From Lithobates sylvaticus (Eukaryota > Chordata > Amphibia > Anura > Ranidae), in assembly GCA_028564925.1 (NCBI GenBank), contig CM053033.1, positions 88,017,356-88,081,355 of the forward strand: DNA of 64,000 bases, written 5' to 3'. A program made the position numbers and the translations under genes. Shown piece after piece: positions 21,301 through 32,574 of this stretch. Numbering within the stretch: the first letter of the stretch is position 1; each line of letters opens with the position of its first letter. Below the pieces are notes generated by a model. That model saw nothing but the letters and a program-made list of their open reading frames with translations, did no database searches and had not been told where the DNA came from.

Positions 21301-21406
21301 TGGTGGCATGGATCATTGAGGAGGAGGAAGAGGATAGTCAGTGAACATAAGAGGACAGTCACTCAGCATCAGCATAGGCAGTCTTGAAGGGATGTGACAT
21401 TAAAAA

Positions 21407-22643
21407 TTATTCGGTTATATCCGCCTCAGGTGCCTGGTAGCTGGTGGTGATCCAAGACTGATTCATTTTGATGAATGTCAGTCGATCAACCGAGGCGGTG
21501 GACAGGCGCACCCTATGATCAGTCACAAATCCTCCAGCAGCACTGAATGTGCGTTCGGAAAGAACGCTGGAGGCAGGACAGGCCAGTAGCTCAATTGCAT
21601 ACTGTGCAAGCTCTGGCCAGTGATCCATCCTCAGGACCCAGTAAGCCAGAGGATTTTCGGTGGGAAAGGTGTCCAAGTCTGACCTTGCCCCAAGGTATTC
21701 CTGCACCATGTATATCAGACGCTGGCGATGGTTGCTGGAACCGATCATACCTTGGGGCTGCGGACTAAAAAATGTCTGAACGCATCGGTCAGACGTCCAC
21801 CTTCCCCACCGCTCCTTCTGCCACTGACCGAAGCCTCAGCAACTCGTCGCCCAGGACCAGGAGTTTGTAGCCTCCCAGTTTCTGGGAACGCGTTGCACAG
21901 ACCTTTCTGCAAGGCCTCCCTGAGATGTCTCATCCTCTGCTCCCTCTGCGACGGCAAGATAAGGTCCGCAACCTTACCCTTGTACCGCGGATCAAGGAGA
22001 GTGGCCAGCCAGTAATGGTCCCTCTCCTTGATCCGAAGAACACGAGGATCCTTCCGCAGGCTTTGCAGGATCAGGGAGGCCATGCAGCGTAGGTTAGCTG
22101 AGGCATTCGGTCCGGAGTCTTCTGGGTCACTGAGGATGACATGATCGCCAGCCACCTCCTCCCAGCCACGTACAAGTCCACTGGTTTGTTGGGACTGTAC
22201 ATCATCCCTAAAAGACTGCTGCTGCTGATGCTGAGTGCCAGGCTCCACCTCCATGCTCACACAATCCTCCTCCTCCTCCTCCTCATCCTCTTCCTGTGTG
22301 ATGGGTGGGACAGAAGGAACACTGTCCGGATAAAGGGGGCCTTGAGAGGCAAGGAAGTCCTCCTCTTCCTGCCTCTGTTCTGCCTCAAGTGCCCTGTCCA
22401 TTATCCCACGCAGCGTATGCTCCAACAGGTGGACAAGAGGGACAGTGTCACTGATGCATGCACTGTCACTGCTCACCATCCTCGTGGCCTCCTCAAATGG
22501 TGAGAGGACAGTGCATGCATCCCTGATCATGCTCCACTGACGTGGGGAAAAAAAACCAAGCTCCCCTGACCCTGTCCTGGTGCCGTAGTCGCAAAGGTAC
22601 TCATTGATGGCCCTCTGCTGCGTGTGCAGTCGCTGCAGCATGG
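21407..22643 (-). pseudogene. hAT transposase, C-terminal half with dimerisation domain
   Basis: This is the C-terminal part of the transposase. From 22643 it reads LAMLQRLHTQQRAINEYLCD, a region with an acidic insert (EEDEEEEEEDC) and Gln run, then KERDHYWLATLLDPRYKGK, typical of hAT proteins. The segment 21748-21407 carries the hAT dimerisation (DUF659/Dimer_Tnp_hAT-type) motif: NPLAYWVLRMDHWPELAQYA, ACPASSVLSERTFSAAG and VDRLTFIKMN; the Glu in SERTFS is the usual third acidic position region. A frame change separates the 21745-22647 and 21407-21748 pieces. On the right the coding line stops at the 433-bp array. Confidence 0.9.
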
Positions 22644-22654
22644 CCAACGTTGAG

Positions 22655-25285
22655 TTTTTTCCTGGGCATTCCCCAGGCCTTGTTGTTATCTGCTTTAGCC
22701 TTCCAATGCCACTTACTGCGATAGCCAGCTGTAGAGGGGGGCGGTGGACACGTTTTTGTTATCACTTAGTGTTTGTATTGGTCCAGCAGCGCACCTACAC
22801 CTTTGCAGCCATTGTGCTATCTGCTGGGGTTTGGTGTGCTCCTGTACCTTTAAGAAGGGGTGGCTCCCCTTCAGTCCACCTGCCCTCATCTACCCATTAG
22901 AATGTATGTGCCTCCACTGTGGGGACACTTAGTTTAGTGTTAGGACCACAGATATCAGGGTGCCTTGACGAGGCTCTGTGGCTTACGCATGCGTTTGCAA
23001 ATGCGTGCGGACTAAACCCCTGTTTTTAACGCACCTGTTAGACAGGTTAATTTGGTTGTCTGCAAGCTGGTGGTAAGTAGGCTTGGTTTTTTCCTGGGCA
23101 TTCCCCAGGCCTTGTTGTTATCTGCTTTAGCCTTCCAATGCCACTTACTGCGATAGCCAGCTGTAGAGGGGGGCGGTGGACACGTTTTTGTTATCACTTA
23201 GTGTTTGTATTGGTCCAGCAGCGCACCTACACCTTTGCAGCCATTGTGCTATCTGCTGGGGGTTTGGTGTGCTCCTGTACCTTTAAGAAGGGGTGGCTCC
23301 CCTTCAGTCCACCTGCCCTCATCTACCCATTAGAATGTATGTGCCTCCACTGTGGGGACACTTAGTTTAGTGTTAGGACCACAGATATCAGGGTGCCTTG
23401 ACGAGGCTCTGTGGCTTACGCATGCGTTTGCAAATGCGTGCGGACTAAACCCCTGTTTTTAAACGCACTGTTAGACAGGTTAATTTGGTTGTCTGCAAGC
23501 TGGTGGTAAGTAGGCTTGGTTTTTTCCTGGGCATTCCCCAGGCCTTGTTGTTATCTGCTTTAGCCTTCCAATGCCACTTACTGCGATAGCCAGCTGTAGA
23601 GGGGGGCGGTGGACACGTTTTTGTTATCACTTAGTGTTTGTATTGGTCCAGCAGCGCACCTACACCTTTGCAGCCATTGTGCTATCTGCTGGGGGTTTGG
23701 TGTGCTCCTGTACCTTTAAGAAGGGGTGGCTCCCCTTCAGTCCACCTGCCCTCATCTACCCATTAGAATGTATGTGCCTCCACTGTGGGGACACTTAGTT
23801 TAGTGTTAGGACCACAGATATCAGGGTGCCTTGACGAGGCTCTGTGGCTTACGCATGCGTTTGCAAATGCGTGCGGACTAAACCCCTGTTTTTAACGCAC
23901 CTGTTAGACAGGTTAATTTGGTTGTCTGCAAGCTGGTGGTAAGTAGGCTTGGTTTTTTCCTGGGCATTCCCCAGGCCTTGTTGTTATCTGCTTTAGCCTT
24001 CCAATGCCACTTACTGCGATAGCCAGCTGTAGAGGGGGGCGGTGGACACGTTTTTGTTATCACTTAGTGTTTGTATTGGTCCAGCAGCGCACCTACACCT
24101 TTGCAGCCATTGTGCTATCTGCTGGGGGTTTGGTGTGCTCCTGTACCTTTAAGAAGGGGTGGCTCCCCTTCAGTCCACCTGCCCTCATCTACCCATTAGA
24201 ATGTATGTGCCTCCACTGTGGGGACACTTAGTTTAGTGTTAGGACCACAGATATCAGGGTGCCTTGACGAGGCTCTGTGGCTTACGCATGCGTTTGCAAA
24301 TGCGTGCGGACTAAACCCCTGTTTTTAACGCACCTGTTAGACAGGTTAATTTGGTTGTCTGCAAGCTGGTGGTAAGTAGGCTTGGTTTTTTCCTGGGCAT
24401 TCCCCAGGCCTTGTTGTTATCTGCTTTAGCCTTCCAATGCCACTTACTGCGATAGCCAGCTGTAGAGGGGGGCGGTGGACACGTTTTTGTTATCACTTAG
24501 TGTTTGTATTGGTCCAGCAGCGCACCTACACCTTTGCAGCCATTGTGCTATCTGCTGGGGGTTTGGTGTGCTCCTGTACCTTTAAGAAGGGGTGGCTCCC
24601 CTTCAGTCCACCTGCCCTCATCTACCCATTAGAATGTATGTGCCTCCACTGTGGGGACACTTAGTTTAGTGTTAGGACCACAGATATCAGGGTGCCTTGA
24701 CGAGGCTCTGTGGCTTACGCATGCGTTTGCAAATGCGTGCGGACTAAACCCCTGTTTTTAACGCACCTGTTAGACAGGTTAATTTGGTTGTCTGCAAGCT
24801 GGTGGTAAGTAGGCTTGGTTTTTTCCTGGGCATTCCCCAGGCCTTGTTGTTATCTGCTTTAGCCTTCCAATGCCACTTACTGCGATAGCCAGCTGTAGAG
24901 GGGGGCGGTGGACACGTTTTTGTTATCACTTAGTGTTTGTATTGGTCCAGCAGCGCACCTACACCTTTGCAGCCATTGTGCTATCTGCTGGGGGTTTGGT
25001 GTGCTCCTGTACCTTTAAGAAGGGGTGGCTCCCCTTCAGTCCACCTGCCCTCATCTACCCATTAGAATGTATGTGCCTCCACTGTGGGGACACTTAGTTT
25101 AGTGTTAGGACCACAGATATCAGGGTGCCTTGACGAGGCTCTGTGGCTTACGCATGCGTTTGCAAATGCGTGCGGACTAAACCCCTGTTTTTAACGCACC
25201 TGTTAGACAGGTTAATTTGGTTGTCTGCAAGCTGGTGGTAAGTAGGCTTGGTTTTTTCCTGGGCATTCCCCAGGCCTTGTTGTTA
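22655..25285. repeat. 433-bp tandem array, six near-identical units, inside hAT transposase
   Basis: Units begin TTTTTTCCTGGGCATTCCCC at 22655, 23087, 23520, 23953, 24386, 24819 and 25252, followed by a last 34-bp partial ending TTGTTGTTA at 25285. The first unit is 432 bp (one G fewer near 22822) and the second differs around 23461; otherwise units look identical. The array interrupts transposase codons, and CCAACGTTGAG is present on both sides (22644-22654 and 25286-25296). The repeated 61-aa minus and 75-aa plus frames are by-products of the unit. Confidence 0.95.
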
Positions 25286-25297
25286 CCAACGTTGAGT

Positions 25298-26112
25298 TCC
25301 ACCTGGTGGGCATGTCACATATTAGGCGGTTCTTGGGCAGGTTCAGCTCCTTTTGCAGCTCAGTCAGCCGAGCACTGGCATTATAAGATCGGCGGAAATG
25401 CACACAGACTTTCCTGGCCTGCCTCAGGACATCCTGTAAGCCTGGGAACCTGCCCAAGAACCGCTGCACCACCAGGTTGAGGACGTGAGCCATGCAGGGC
25501 ACATGGGTGAGCTGCCCCTGTCGCAGGGCGGAGAGGAGGTTGGTGCCATTGTCAGAAACGACCATTCCTGGCTTAAGCTGACGTGGCGTCAACCACCTCT
25601 CGGCCTGCCCCTGCAGAGCTGCCAGAACCTCTGGCCCAGTGTGGCTCCTGTCCCCAAAACACACCAGCGCAAGCACGGCATGGCATCTTTTTGCCTGCGT
25701 ACTTGCGTAGCCCCCTTGTACGCCTACGGAGCACCGCTGGTTCCAAGGACAGAGCACTGGAGGAAGAAGAAGAGGAGGGGGTGGAGGAGAGAGGTGTGTC
25801 ACAACCAGTAGCAGTAGTCGCGTTTTGGAGGCGTGGTGGCGGAACAACCTCCAACACTACTGCACCTTGTCCTGCATCCCTCCCAGCTGCCAATAGAGTG
25901 ACCCAATGGGCCGTGAAAGAAAGGTACCGTCCCTGTCCATGCCTGCTGGACCATGAGTCAGCGGTAATATGCACCTTACCGCTGACCGCCCTGTCCAGCG
26001 AGGCATGGACATTGCCCTCCACATGCCGGTAGAGAGACGGAATCGCCTTCCGCGAGAAAAAAGTGGCGTTTGGGAACCTGCCACTGAGGAACCGCACATT
26101 GAACAAACTCAC
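25298..26112 (-). pseudogene. hAT transposase, catalytic core
   Basis: Two overlapping minus-strand frames (25573-26112 and 25212-25847) carry the core. The first reads FLSGRFPNATFFSRKAIPSL, then VHITADSWSSRHGQGRYLS, whose Asp matches the first catalytic position of hAT enzymes, and FTAHWV. The second holds MVVSDNGTNLL with the second Asp, THVPCMAHVLNLVVQ and CDMPTRWNST, the well-known TRW block. Coding then breaks at the array at 25297. The two frames differ, so at least one frameshift lies near 25750 and another joins this part to the BED segment near 26000-26100. A T/S/P-rich linker (26000-25790) varies most. It is not translatable as one protein. Confidence 0.9.
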
Positions 26113-27264
26113 GGAAGGGGGCCGAATCTACCAACTGAAAAGGCAGCAGTTGAAGTGCTAGCAATTTAGCCAGGCTAGCATTCAACCGCTGAGCATGTGG
26201 ATGGCTGGGAGTGTACTTCTTTCTACGGTCCAGCAGCTGGGGCAGGGAAATTTGCCTGCTGCAATCGGACGTCGGTGTACTGCAAGTACTTGGTTGTGAC
26301 ACACCTAATTCTACACCTTCAGTCCTCTCAGAGCAGCTTTCAGAGAGGACTGAAGGTGTAGTGGGGATGGAGATCCCAGCTGAGGAGGAGCAAGGAGAGG
26401 TCCGCTTAGTTCTTTGGTGTGGGTCTTTTATGTGTGCCTGCCAACGAGCTGCATGGCAGGTCGCCATATGTCTGGTCATGCTTGTGGTGCCCAAGCGGCT
26501 GATGTTTTGGCCACGCGAGATACGCTTGAGACAAATATTGCAAATAGCAGTGGTGCGATCTGCTGCACTCGTCTCAAAAAAGGCCCACACCAAAGAACTT
26601 TTCTGATAACGTGCAGAGGCAGCGCCCTGCACAGGCGGAGCTCTGCGGTGTTGTACAGTTGCTGTGCTGGCCTCTACCTGGCCTCCAGGGGGCATCCTGC
26701 CTCGTTGGACATGTGACGCCGCATCCTCCTCCTCCTCGTCCTCCTCCTCATCCTCTCTCCCTTCAGGCACCCACGTGGAGTCAGTGACCTCATCATCCCC
26801 TCCTCTTCACCACTAGAGCAAACCTGGCAGTAAGCTGCAGCTGGTGGAACAGTACTGCCAGATTCCTCAAGCTGGGTATCATCATCCGAGCCTTCGAATC
26901 GTTGGGCATCCTCCTGGAGCATGTACCCAACACTGTGCTCAAAGAGTTCGGGGGACTCCTCAGGAGGACATGGTGGGTCTAGGGAAGGGGTGGCTGATGA
27001 TGCTCTGTCAGTACCCTGAGCCTGGGTGAGAGAGGATGAGGAGGATGAGGAGGGCTTGGTCATCCATTCTACCAAGCCTTCAGCATGATGCGGCTCCACA
27101 TGTCCAGCTGCCGAAAACAAAGACGCGCGTGTCCCATGGCCACGTGCTGATGACGATGCACGACCACGTCCACGTCCACGGCCACGTCCACTAGAAACAG
27201 AGCCTGCCTGCCCTGTGTTCTTGGCTCTGCACGCTCTGCCTCCCCTTGGTGGTCTTCCAGCCAT
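25976..27264 (-). pseudogene. hAT transposase, N-terminus with BED zinc finger
   Basis: The ATG at 27264 starts MAGRPPRGGRACRAKNTG, with a Gly/Arg repeat (GRGRGRGRGR) that may act as an AT-hook-like or nuclear signal, then acidic and Ser-rich sequence. A frame change near 26790 leads to the 25976-26770 frame, which holds a BED finger: SLVWAFFETS, AICNICLKRISRG with the C-x2-C pair, and MTRHMATCH with the His pair (about 26590-26450). BED fingers bind the transposon ends in this superfamily and are related to the ZBED host genes. The 3.4-kb repeat lies immediately upstream on this strand. Confidence 0.88.
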
Positions 27265-27284
27265 TGTAGTCGGTAGTCCTGTGG

Positions 27285-30200
27285 GTGCTGCTGAGAAGAA
27301 TATATAGGAGCTCTGTGTGATGCCACTAACACACTAGAAGTCCTGTGGGTGCTGCTGAGAAGAAAATATAGGAGCTCTGTGTGATGCCACTAACACACTA
27401 GAAGTCCTATGGGTGCTTCTGCAAAGAAAATAGAGGAGCTCTGTGTGATGCCACTAACACACTAGAAGTCCTGTGGGTGCTTATGCAAAGAAAATAGAGG
27501 AGCTCTGTGTGATGCCACTAACACACTAGAAGTCCTGTGGGTGCTTCTGCAAAGAAAATAGAGGAGCTCTGTGTGATGCCACTAACACACTAGAAGTCCT
27601 GTGGGTGCTTATGCAAAGTAAAATAGAGGAGCTCTGTGTGATGCCACTAACACACTAGAAGTCCTGTGGGTGCTTCTGCAAAGAAAATAGAGGAGCTCTG
27701 TGTGATGCCACTAACACACTAGAAGTCCTGTGGGTGCTTATGCAAAGAAAATAGAGGAGCTCTGTGTGATGCCACTAACACACTAGAAGTCCTGTGGGTG
27801 CTTCTGCAAAGAAAATAGAGGAGCTCTGTGTGATGCCACTAACACACTAGAAGTCCTGTGGGTGCTTATGCAAAGAAAATAGAGGAGCTCTGTGTGATGC
27901 CACTAACACACTAGAAGTCCTGTGGGTGCTTCTGCAAAGAAAATAGAGGAGCTCTGTGTGATGCCACTAACACACTAGAAGTCCTGTGGGTGCTTATGCA
28001 AAGAAAATAGAGGAGCTCTGTGTGATGCCACTAACACACTAGAAGTCCTGTGGGTGCTTCTGCAAAGAAAATAGAGGAGCTCTGTGTGATGCCACTAACA
28101 CACTAGAAGTCCTGTGGGTGCTTCTGCAAAGAAAATAGAGGAGCTCTGTGTGATGCCACTAACACACTAGAAGTCCTGTGGGTGCTTATGCAAAGAAAAT
28201 AGAGGAGCTCTGTGTGATGCCACTAACACACTAGAAGTCCTGTGGGTGCTTCTGCAAAGAAAATAGAGGAGCTCTGTGTGATGCCACTAACACACTAGAA
28301 GTCCTGTGGGTGCTTCTGCAAAGAAAATAGAGGAGCTCTGTGTGATGCCACTAACACACTAGAAGTCCTGTGGGTGCTTATGCAAAGAAAATAGAGGAGC
28401 TCTGTGTGATGCCACTAACACACTAGAAGTCCTGTGGGTGCTTCTGCAAAGAAAATAGAGGAGCTCTGTGTGATGCCACTAACACACTAGAAGTCCTGTG
28501 GGTGCTTATGCAAAGAAAATAGAGGAGCTCTGTGTGATGCCACTAACACACTAGAAGTCCTGTGGGTGCTTCTGCAAAGAAAATAGAGGAGCTCTGTGTG
28601 ATGCCACTAACACACTATAAGTCCTGTGGGTGCTTATGCAAAGAAAATAGAGGAGCTCTGTGTGATGCCACTAACACACTAGAAGTCCTGTGGGTGCTTC
28701 TGCAAAGAAAATAGAGGAGCTCTGTGTGATGCCACTAACACACTAGAAGTCCTGTGGGTGCTGCTGAGAAGAAAATAGAGGAGCTCTGTGCGATGGGACT
28801 AACACACTTCAAGTCCTATAGGTGCTTCTGAGAAGAAAATGTAGGTCTGTGTGTAATGGGACTAACACACTTCAAGTCCTATAGGTGCTTCTGGGAAGAA
28901 AATGTAGGTCTGTGTGTAATGGGACTAACACACTTCAAGTCCTATAGGTGCTTCTGGGAACAAAATATATGATCTCTGTGTGATGGGACTAACACACTTC
29001 AAGTCCTATAGGTGCTTCTGGGAAGAAAATGTAGGTCTGTGTGTAATGGGACTAACACACTTCAAGTCCTATAGGTGCTTCTGGGAAGGAAATGTAGGTC
29101 TGTGTGTAATGGGACTAACACACTTCAAGTCCTATAGGTGCTTCTGGGAACAAAATATATGATCTCTGTGTGATGGGACTAACACACTTCAAGTCCTATA
29201 GGTGCTTCTGGGAAGAAAATGTAGGTCTGTGTGTAATGGGACTAACACACTTCAAGTCCTATAGGTGCTTCTGGGAACAAAATATATGATCTCTGTGTGA
29301 TGGGACTAACACACTTCAAGTCCTATAGGTGCTTCTGGGAAGAAAATGTAGGTCTGTGTGTAATGGGACTAACACACTTCAAGTCCTATAGGTGCTTCTG
29401 GGAACAAAATATATGATCTCTGTGTGATGGGACTAACACACTTCAAGTCCTATAGGTGCTTCTGGGAAGAAAATGTAGGTCTGTGTGTAATGGGACTAAC
29501 ACACTTCAAGTCCTATAGGTGCTTCTGGGAAGGAAATAAAGGTCTGTGTGATGGGACTAACACACTTCAAGTCCTATAGGTGCTTCTGGGAACAAAATAT
29601 ATGATCTCTGTGTGATGGGACTAACACACTTCAAGTCCTATAGGTGCTTCTGGGAAGGAAATAAAGGTCTGTGTGATGGGACTAACACACTTCAAGTCCT
29701 ATAGGTGCTTCTGGGAAGAAAATGTAGGTCTGTGTGTAATGGGACTAACACACTTCAAGTCCTATAGGTGCTTCTGGGAACAAAATATATGATCTCTGTG
29801 TGATGGGACTAACACACTTCAAGTCCTATAGGTGCTTCTGGGAAGAAAATGTAGGTCTGTGTGTAATGGGACTAACACACTTCAAGTCCTATAGGTGCTT
29901 CTGGGAAGGAAATAAAGGTCTGTGTGATGGGACTAACACACTTCAAGTCCTATAGGTGCTTCTGGGAACAAAATATATGATCTCTGTGTGATGGGACTAA
30001 CACACTTCAAGTCCTATAGGTGCTTCTGGGAAGAAAATGTAGGTCTGTGTGTAATGGGACTAACACACTTCAAGTCCTATAGGTGCTTCTGGGAACAAAA
30101 TATATGATCTCTGTGTGATGGGACTAACACACTTCAAGTCCTATAGGTGCTTCTGGGAAGAAAATGTAGGTCTGTGTGATGGGACTAACACACTTCAAGT

Positions 30201-30715
30201 CCTATAGGTGCTTCTGGGAACAAAATATAGGAGCTCTGCCTGCCTGCCACGAACACACTACAAGTCCTATAGGTGCTTCTGGGAACAAAATATAGGAGCT
30301 CTGCCTGCCTGCCACGAACACACTACAAGTCCTATAGGTGCTTCTGGGAACAAAATATAGGAGCTCTGCCTGCCTGCCACGAACACACTACAAGTCCTAT
30401 AGGTGCTTCTGGTAACAAAATATAGGAGCTCTGCCTGCCTGCCACGAACACACTACAAGTCCTATAGGTGCTTCTGGTAACAAAATATAGGAGCTCTGCC
30501 TGCCTGCCACTAACACACTACAAGTCCTATAGGTGCTTCTGGGAACAAAATATAGGAGCTCTGCCTGCCTGCCACGAACACACTACAAGTCCTATAGGTG
30601 CTTCTGGGAACAAAATATAGGAGCTCTGCCTGCCTGCCACGAACACACTACAAGTCCTATAGGTGCTTCTGGGAACAAAATATAGGAGCTCTGCCTGCCT
30701 GCCACGAACACACTA
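27285..30715. repeat. 60-64-bp minisatellite, about 54 units, in hAT 5' leader
   Basis: The core phrase AAGTCCT.T.GGTGCTT repeats every 60-65 bp. Three zones follow: units with GAGGAGCTCTGTGTGATGCC (27285-28790), units with GTAGGTCTGTGTGTAATGGG or TATATGATCTCTGTGTGATG (28790-30200), and units with GAGCTCTGCCTGCCTGCCAC (30200-30715). In the first zone GCTTCTGCAAAG and GCTTATGCAAAG alternate nearly regularly, and in the second two or three variants alternate, so larger two-unit blocks have been amplified. The frame 28980-29162 is an artefact. Confidence 0.95.
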
Positions 30716-30874
30716 CAAGCCCCTCTTTCTTAATCAATCTTTGTAACTGAATCTATCTAACTCAATCTCTGTAAGTAAATCTCTCTAACTAACTAAATGC
30801 AGCAGAGTGTCACAGATCTAGCCTGCTCAATCTGCGCCGGAACAGCATGTGACCGGCGCAGACGGCGTGGCGGC

Positions 30875-30882
30875 CTTTTATA
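30875..30882 (-). promoter_or_regulatory. TATA box of the hAT transposase promoter
   Basis: The minus strand reads CTATAAAAGGCCGCC, a consensus TATA box, about 3.6 kb upstream of the transposase ATG. GGCCAATC and AGCCAATTA CCAAT-type motifs lie further upstream in the hairpins at 30917-31026. A G-run at 30883-30898 precedes the box. Use as a promoter is inferred. Confidence 0.55.
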
Positions 30883-30916
30883 GGGGGGGGGGGGGGGGCG
30901 TGTACTACAGCCCCTG

Positions 30917-31178
30917 AGCTGTAATTGGCTACAGGCGTCCTGCCTGTAGCCAATTATGGCTCTTCGAAATTCCGGGGCTGTGATTGGCCAAGCATGCGGG
31001 GTCACAGTGCATGCTTGGCCAATCATCAGCCAGCAATGCACTGCGCCGGGCCGCAATGCATTGCGGGGCCGCTCGCATCACACGAACGTGATGCGAGCGG
31101 CCAAAATAGTTCTGGGCTCGCCGAGCGAGCGAACGCCCGGTGCTCGATGCGAACGTGGGTTTGCATCGAGCACCGGGC
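30917..31178. repeat. four serial hairpins at the right end of the hAT element
   Basis: Inverted repeats occur at 30917-30963 (TAATTGGCTACAGGC with its complement), 30980-31026 (TGATTGGCCAAGCATG with its complement), 31068-31102 (GCCGCTCGCATCA with its complement) and 31138-31178 (CCGGTGCTCGATGC with its complement). Arms are 12-17 bp with loops under 20 bases. The last one abuts the terminal repeat. They probably overlap transposase-binding or promoter DNA (inference). Confidence 0.85.
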
Positions 31179-31195
31179 CCATCCCTAATGCTGAC

Positions 31196-31735
31196 AGGTA
31201 CAGTCCACCCAAAATGTGATATTGTTGTTATAGGTGGAACCTGCAGGACAGATTTAGAACCTTAGATATTAAAGTGTTACAAAACCCAAAGACGTGCATT
31301 CACTATATCTGGTCTCCCACAGTACTCAGAACATGGAAATGCAATTATTTTAGTAAATATAAACTGCTAAATACCTTTTATCAGCAGTATATAGCAGTCT
31401 TGTGACTTCTATAAGTTCCTTGTAACGTTTGTAGGAGGAGTTTTCATACTGCACTAAGCTGTCCTATCAGGATCCAGGACCCCCGACCCTCTGTCTGGAC
31501 AGTGCCGATTGGCCCTGTGCTGATCACATGCACTCTCCCAAGAAAATAAATAAAAACTCTCTAGAAATACACACCAAACTGAGCATGTGCAGCCTGACTC
31601 CAAAAGCTCTGTCTTATCTGGACCTGTTCTGGAGTCAGTGGAAGAAGGGGAGGATCAGAGAAGACAGGATCATACAGCCTTTTTACACAATGTGGAGGTG
31701 TAAACCCCTTAGGTTCCACAGTGAGTATAAGCTCC
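31196..31735. other. intergenic stretch, no gene seen
   Basis: Right flank of the hAT element. The open frame 31528-31917 runs into a MITE and has no recognisable domain. The part 31440-31730 may be an old dispersed repeat, but I cannot name it. Confidence 0.4.
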
Positions 31736-32099
31736 TGTACACACAGTTGGACATTCCAACCACAAAATCCATCAGACTTTGTCCGAAACTGGTGTTGCAT
31801 ACACACGGTCGGACAAAGCTGTCGGAAAATCCGATCGTTCGGAACGTGATGACGTTCATTTGTTACGACGGGACTATGTTCAGGCTAGTAGCCAATAGCT
31901 TTGGTCTCATAATTTGATCTGAGCATGCGTGGCACTTTGTCCGATCGGAATTCTCTACAAACGATCGGACAAAGTCTGATCAGATTTTTTGTCGGAAAAT
32001 TTGAGATCCTGCTCCTGCACAGAGCCCACACACGATCGGATTTTCCTACAATATAATCCGATCGGACCTTTTCCGTCGGATTTTACGACCGTGCGTACA
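31736..32099. mobile_element. MITE with GTACACAC-type ends
   Basis: Begins TGTACACACAGTTGGAC and ends GACCGTGCGTACA, an imperfect inverted pair. The interior is full of short inverted phrases such as CGATCGGA, TTGTCGGAAAA and GTCCGATCGG. The last bases of the window (63971-64000) start a related copy (GTACACACGATCAGC). Non-coding. Confidence 0.7.
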
Positions 32100-32574
32100 G
32101 GGCATTACAAGCATGCTTTACGCCATATATAGACTGATTTTACTGTTTTACTAGTGTTCAGTAACACTTTAAATGTTTTGGATACTTGCTGCCACCACAT
32201 CTTACCCACCATTGTGTGCTCCAGATCTTCCTGTTACATACTCCATAGTACTGAATAAATACAAATCCATGGTGGGAGATGCTCATAATGGTCACAGCAG
32301 CCATGCAGATCTGGCAACTTAGCTCAGAGATCTCGCCAATGGAATCTCAGAGGGGCAGAAGAAACTGTCAGGTGATTTAACCCTCCAGCACCTACCAAAC
32401 ACTGAAATATCAGCTTTGGGTGGGATTTCCCTATGACAAGTATCAGTCAGAAAATCTCCAAACTTTCAAACTTGAGAATGAGGGACACTTGGGGCAGGCA
32501 GAAGCCTGCAAAAAAATGGGACTGGCCAAACTTTACAGTGGGAGGTGCTTAAGAGGCATAGTTACCCAAAGCCT

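Larger units (their letters stand above)
19178..31187 (-). mobile_element. hAT transposon, 12.0 kb, with perfect 8-bp target duplication
   Basis: The element starts TAGGGATGAGC and ends GCCCATCCCTA, an 11-bp inverted pair with one mismatch. It is flanked by ATGCTGAC at 19170-19177 and again at 31188-31195, the 8-bp duplication expected of hAT enzymes. On the minus strand, from right to left: four hairpins and a TATA box (30875-31180), a 3.4-kb minisatellite leader, a transposase with BED finger, core and dimerisation domains (27264 to 21407) broken by a 2.6-kb array, and two older tandem blocks (20014-21300). Its size is several times the 2-5 kb usual for hAT elements, all of it from tandem repeats. 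Confidence 0.93.

Noticed and set aside
22744-25097. Family of identical 75-aa and 61-aa proteins in tandem
   Set aside because: They follow the 433-bp unit, occur on both strands, and lack homology or start context.
22655-25285. The 433-bp array as a transposase intron
   Set aside because: The best donor (GTTG|GTAACAAC) and acceptor (CCCCAG) on the coding strand do not restore the reading frame; a flanking duplication fits insertion better.
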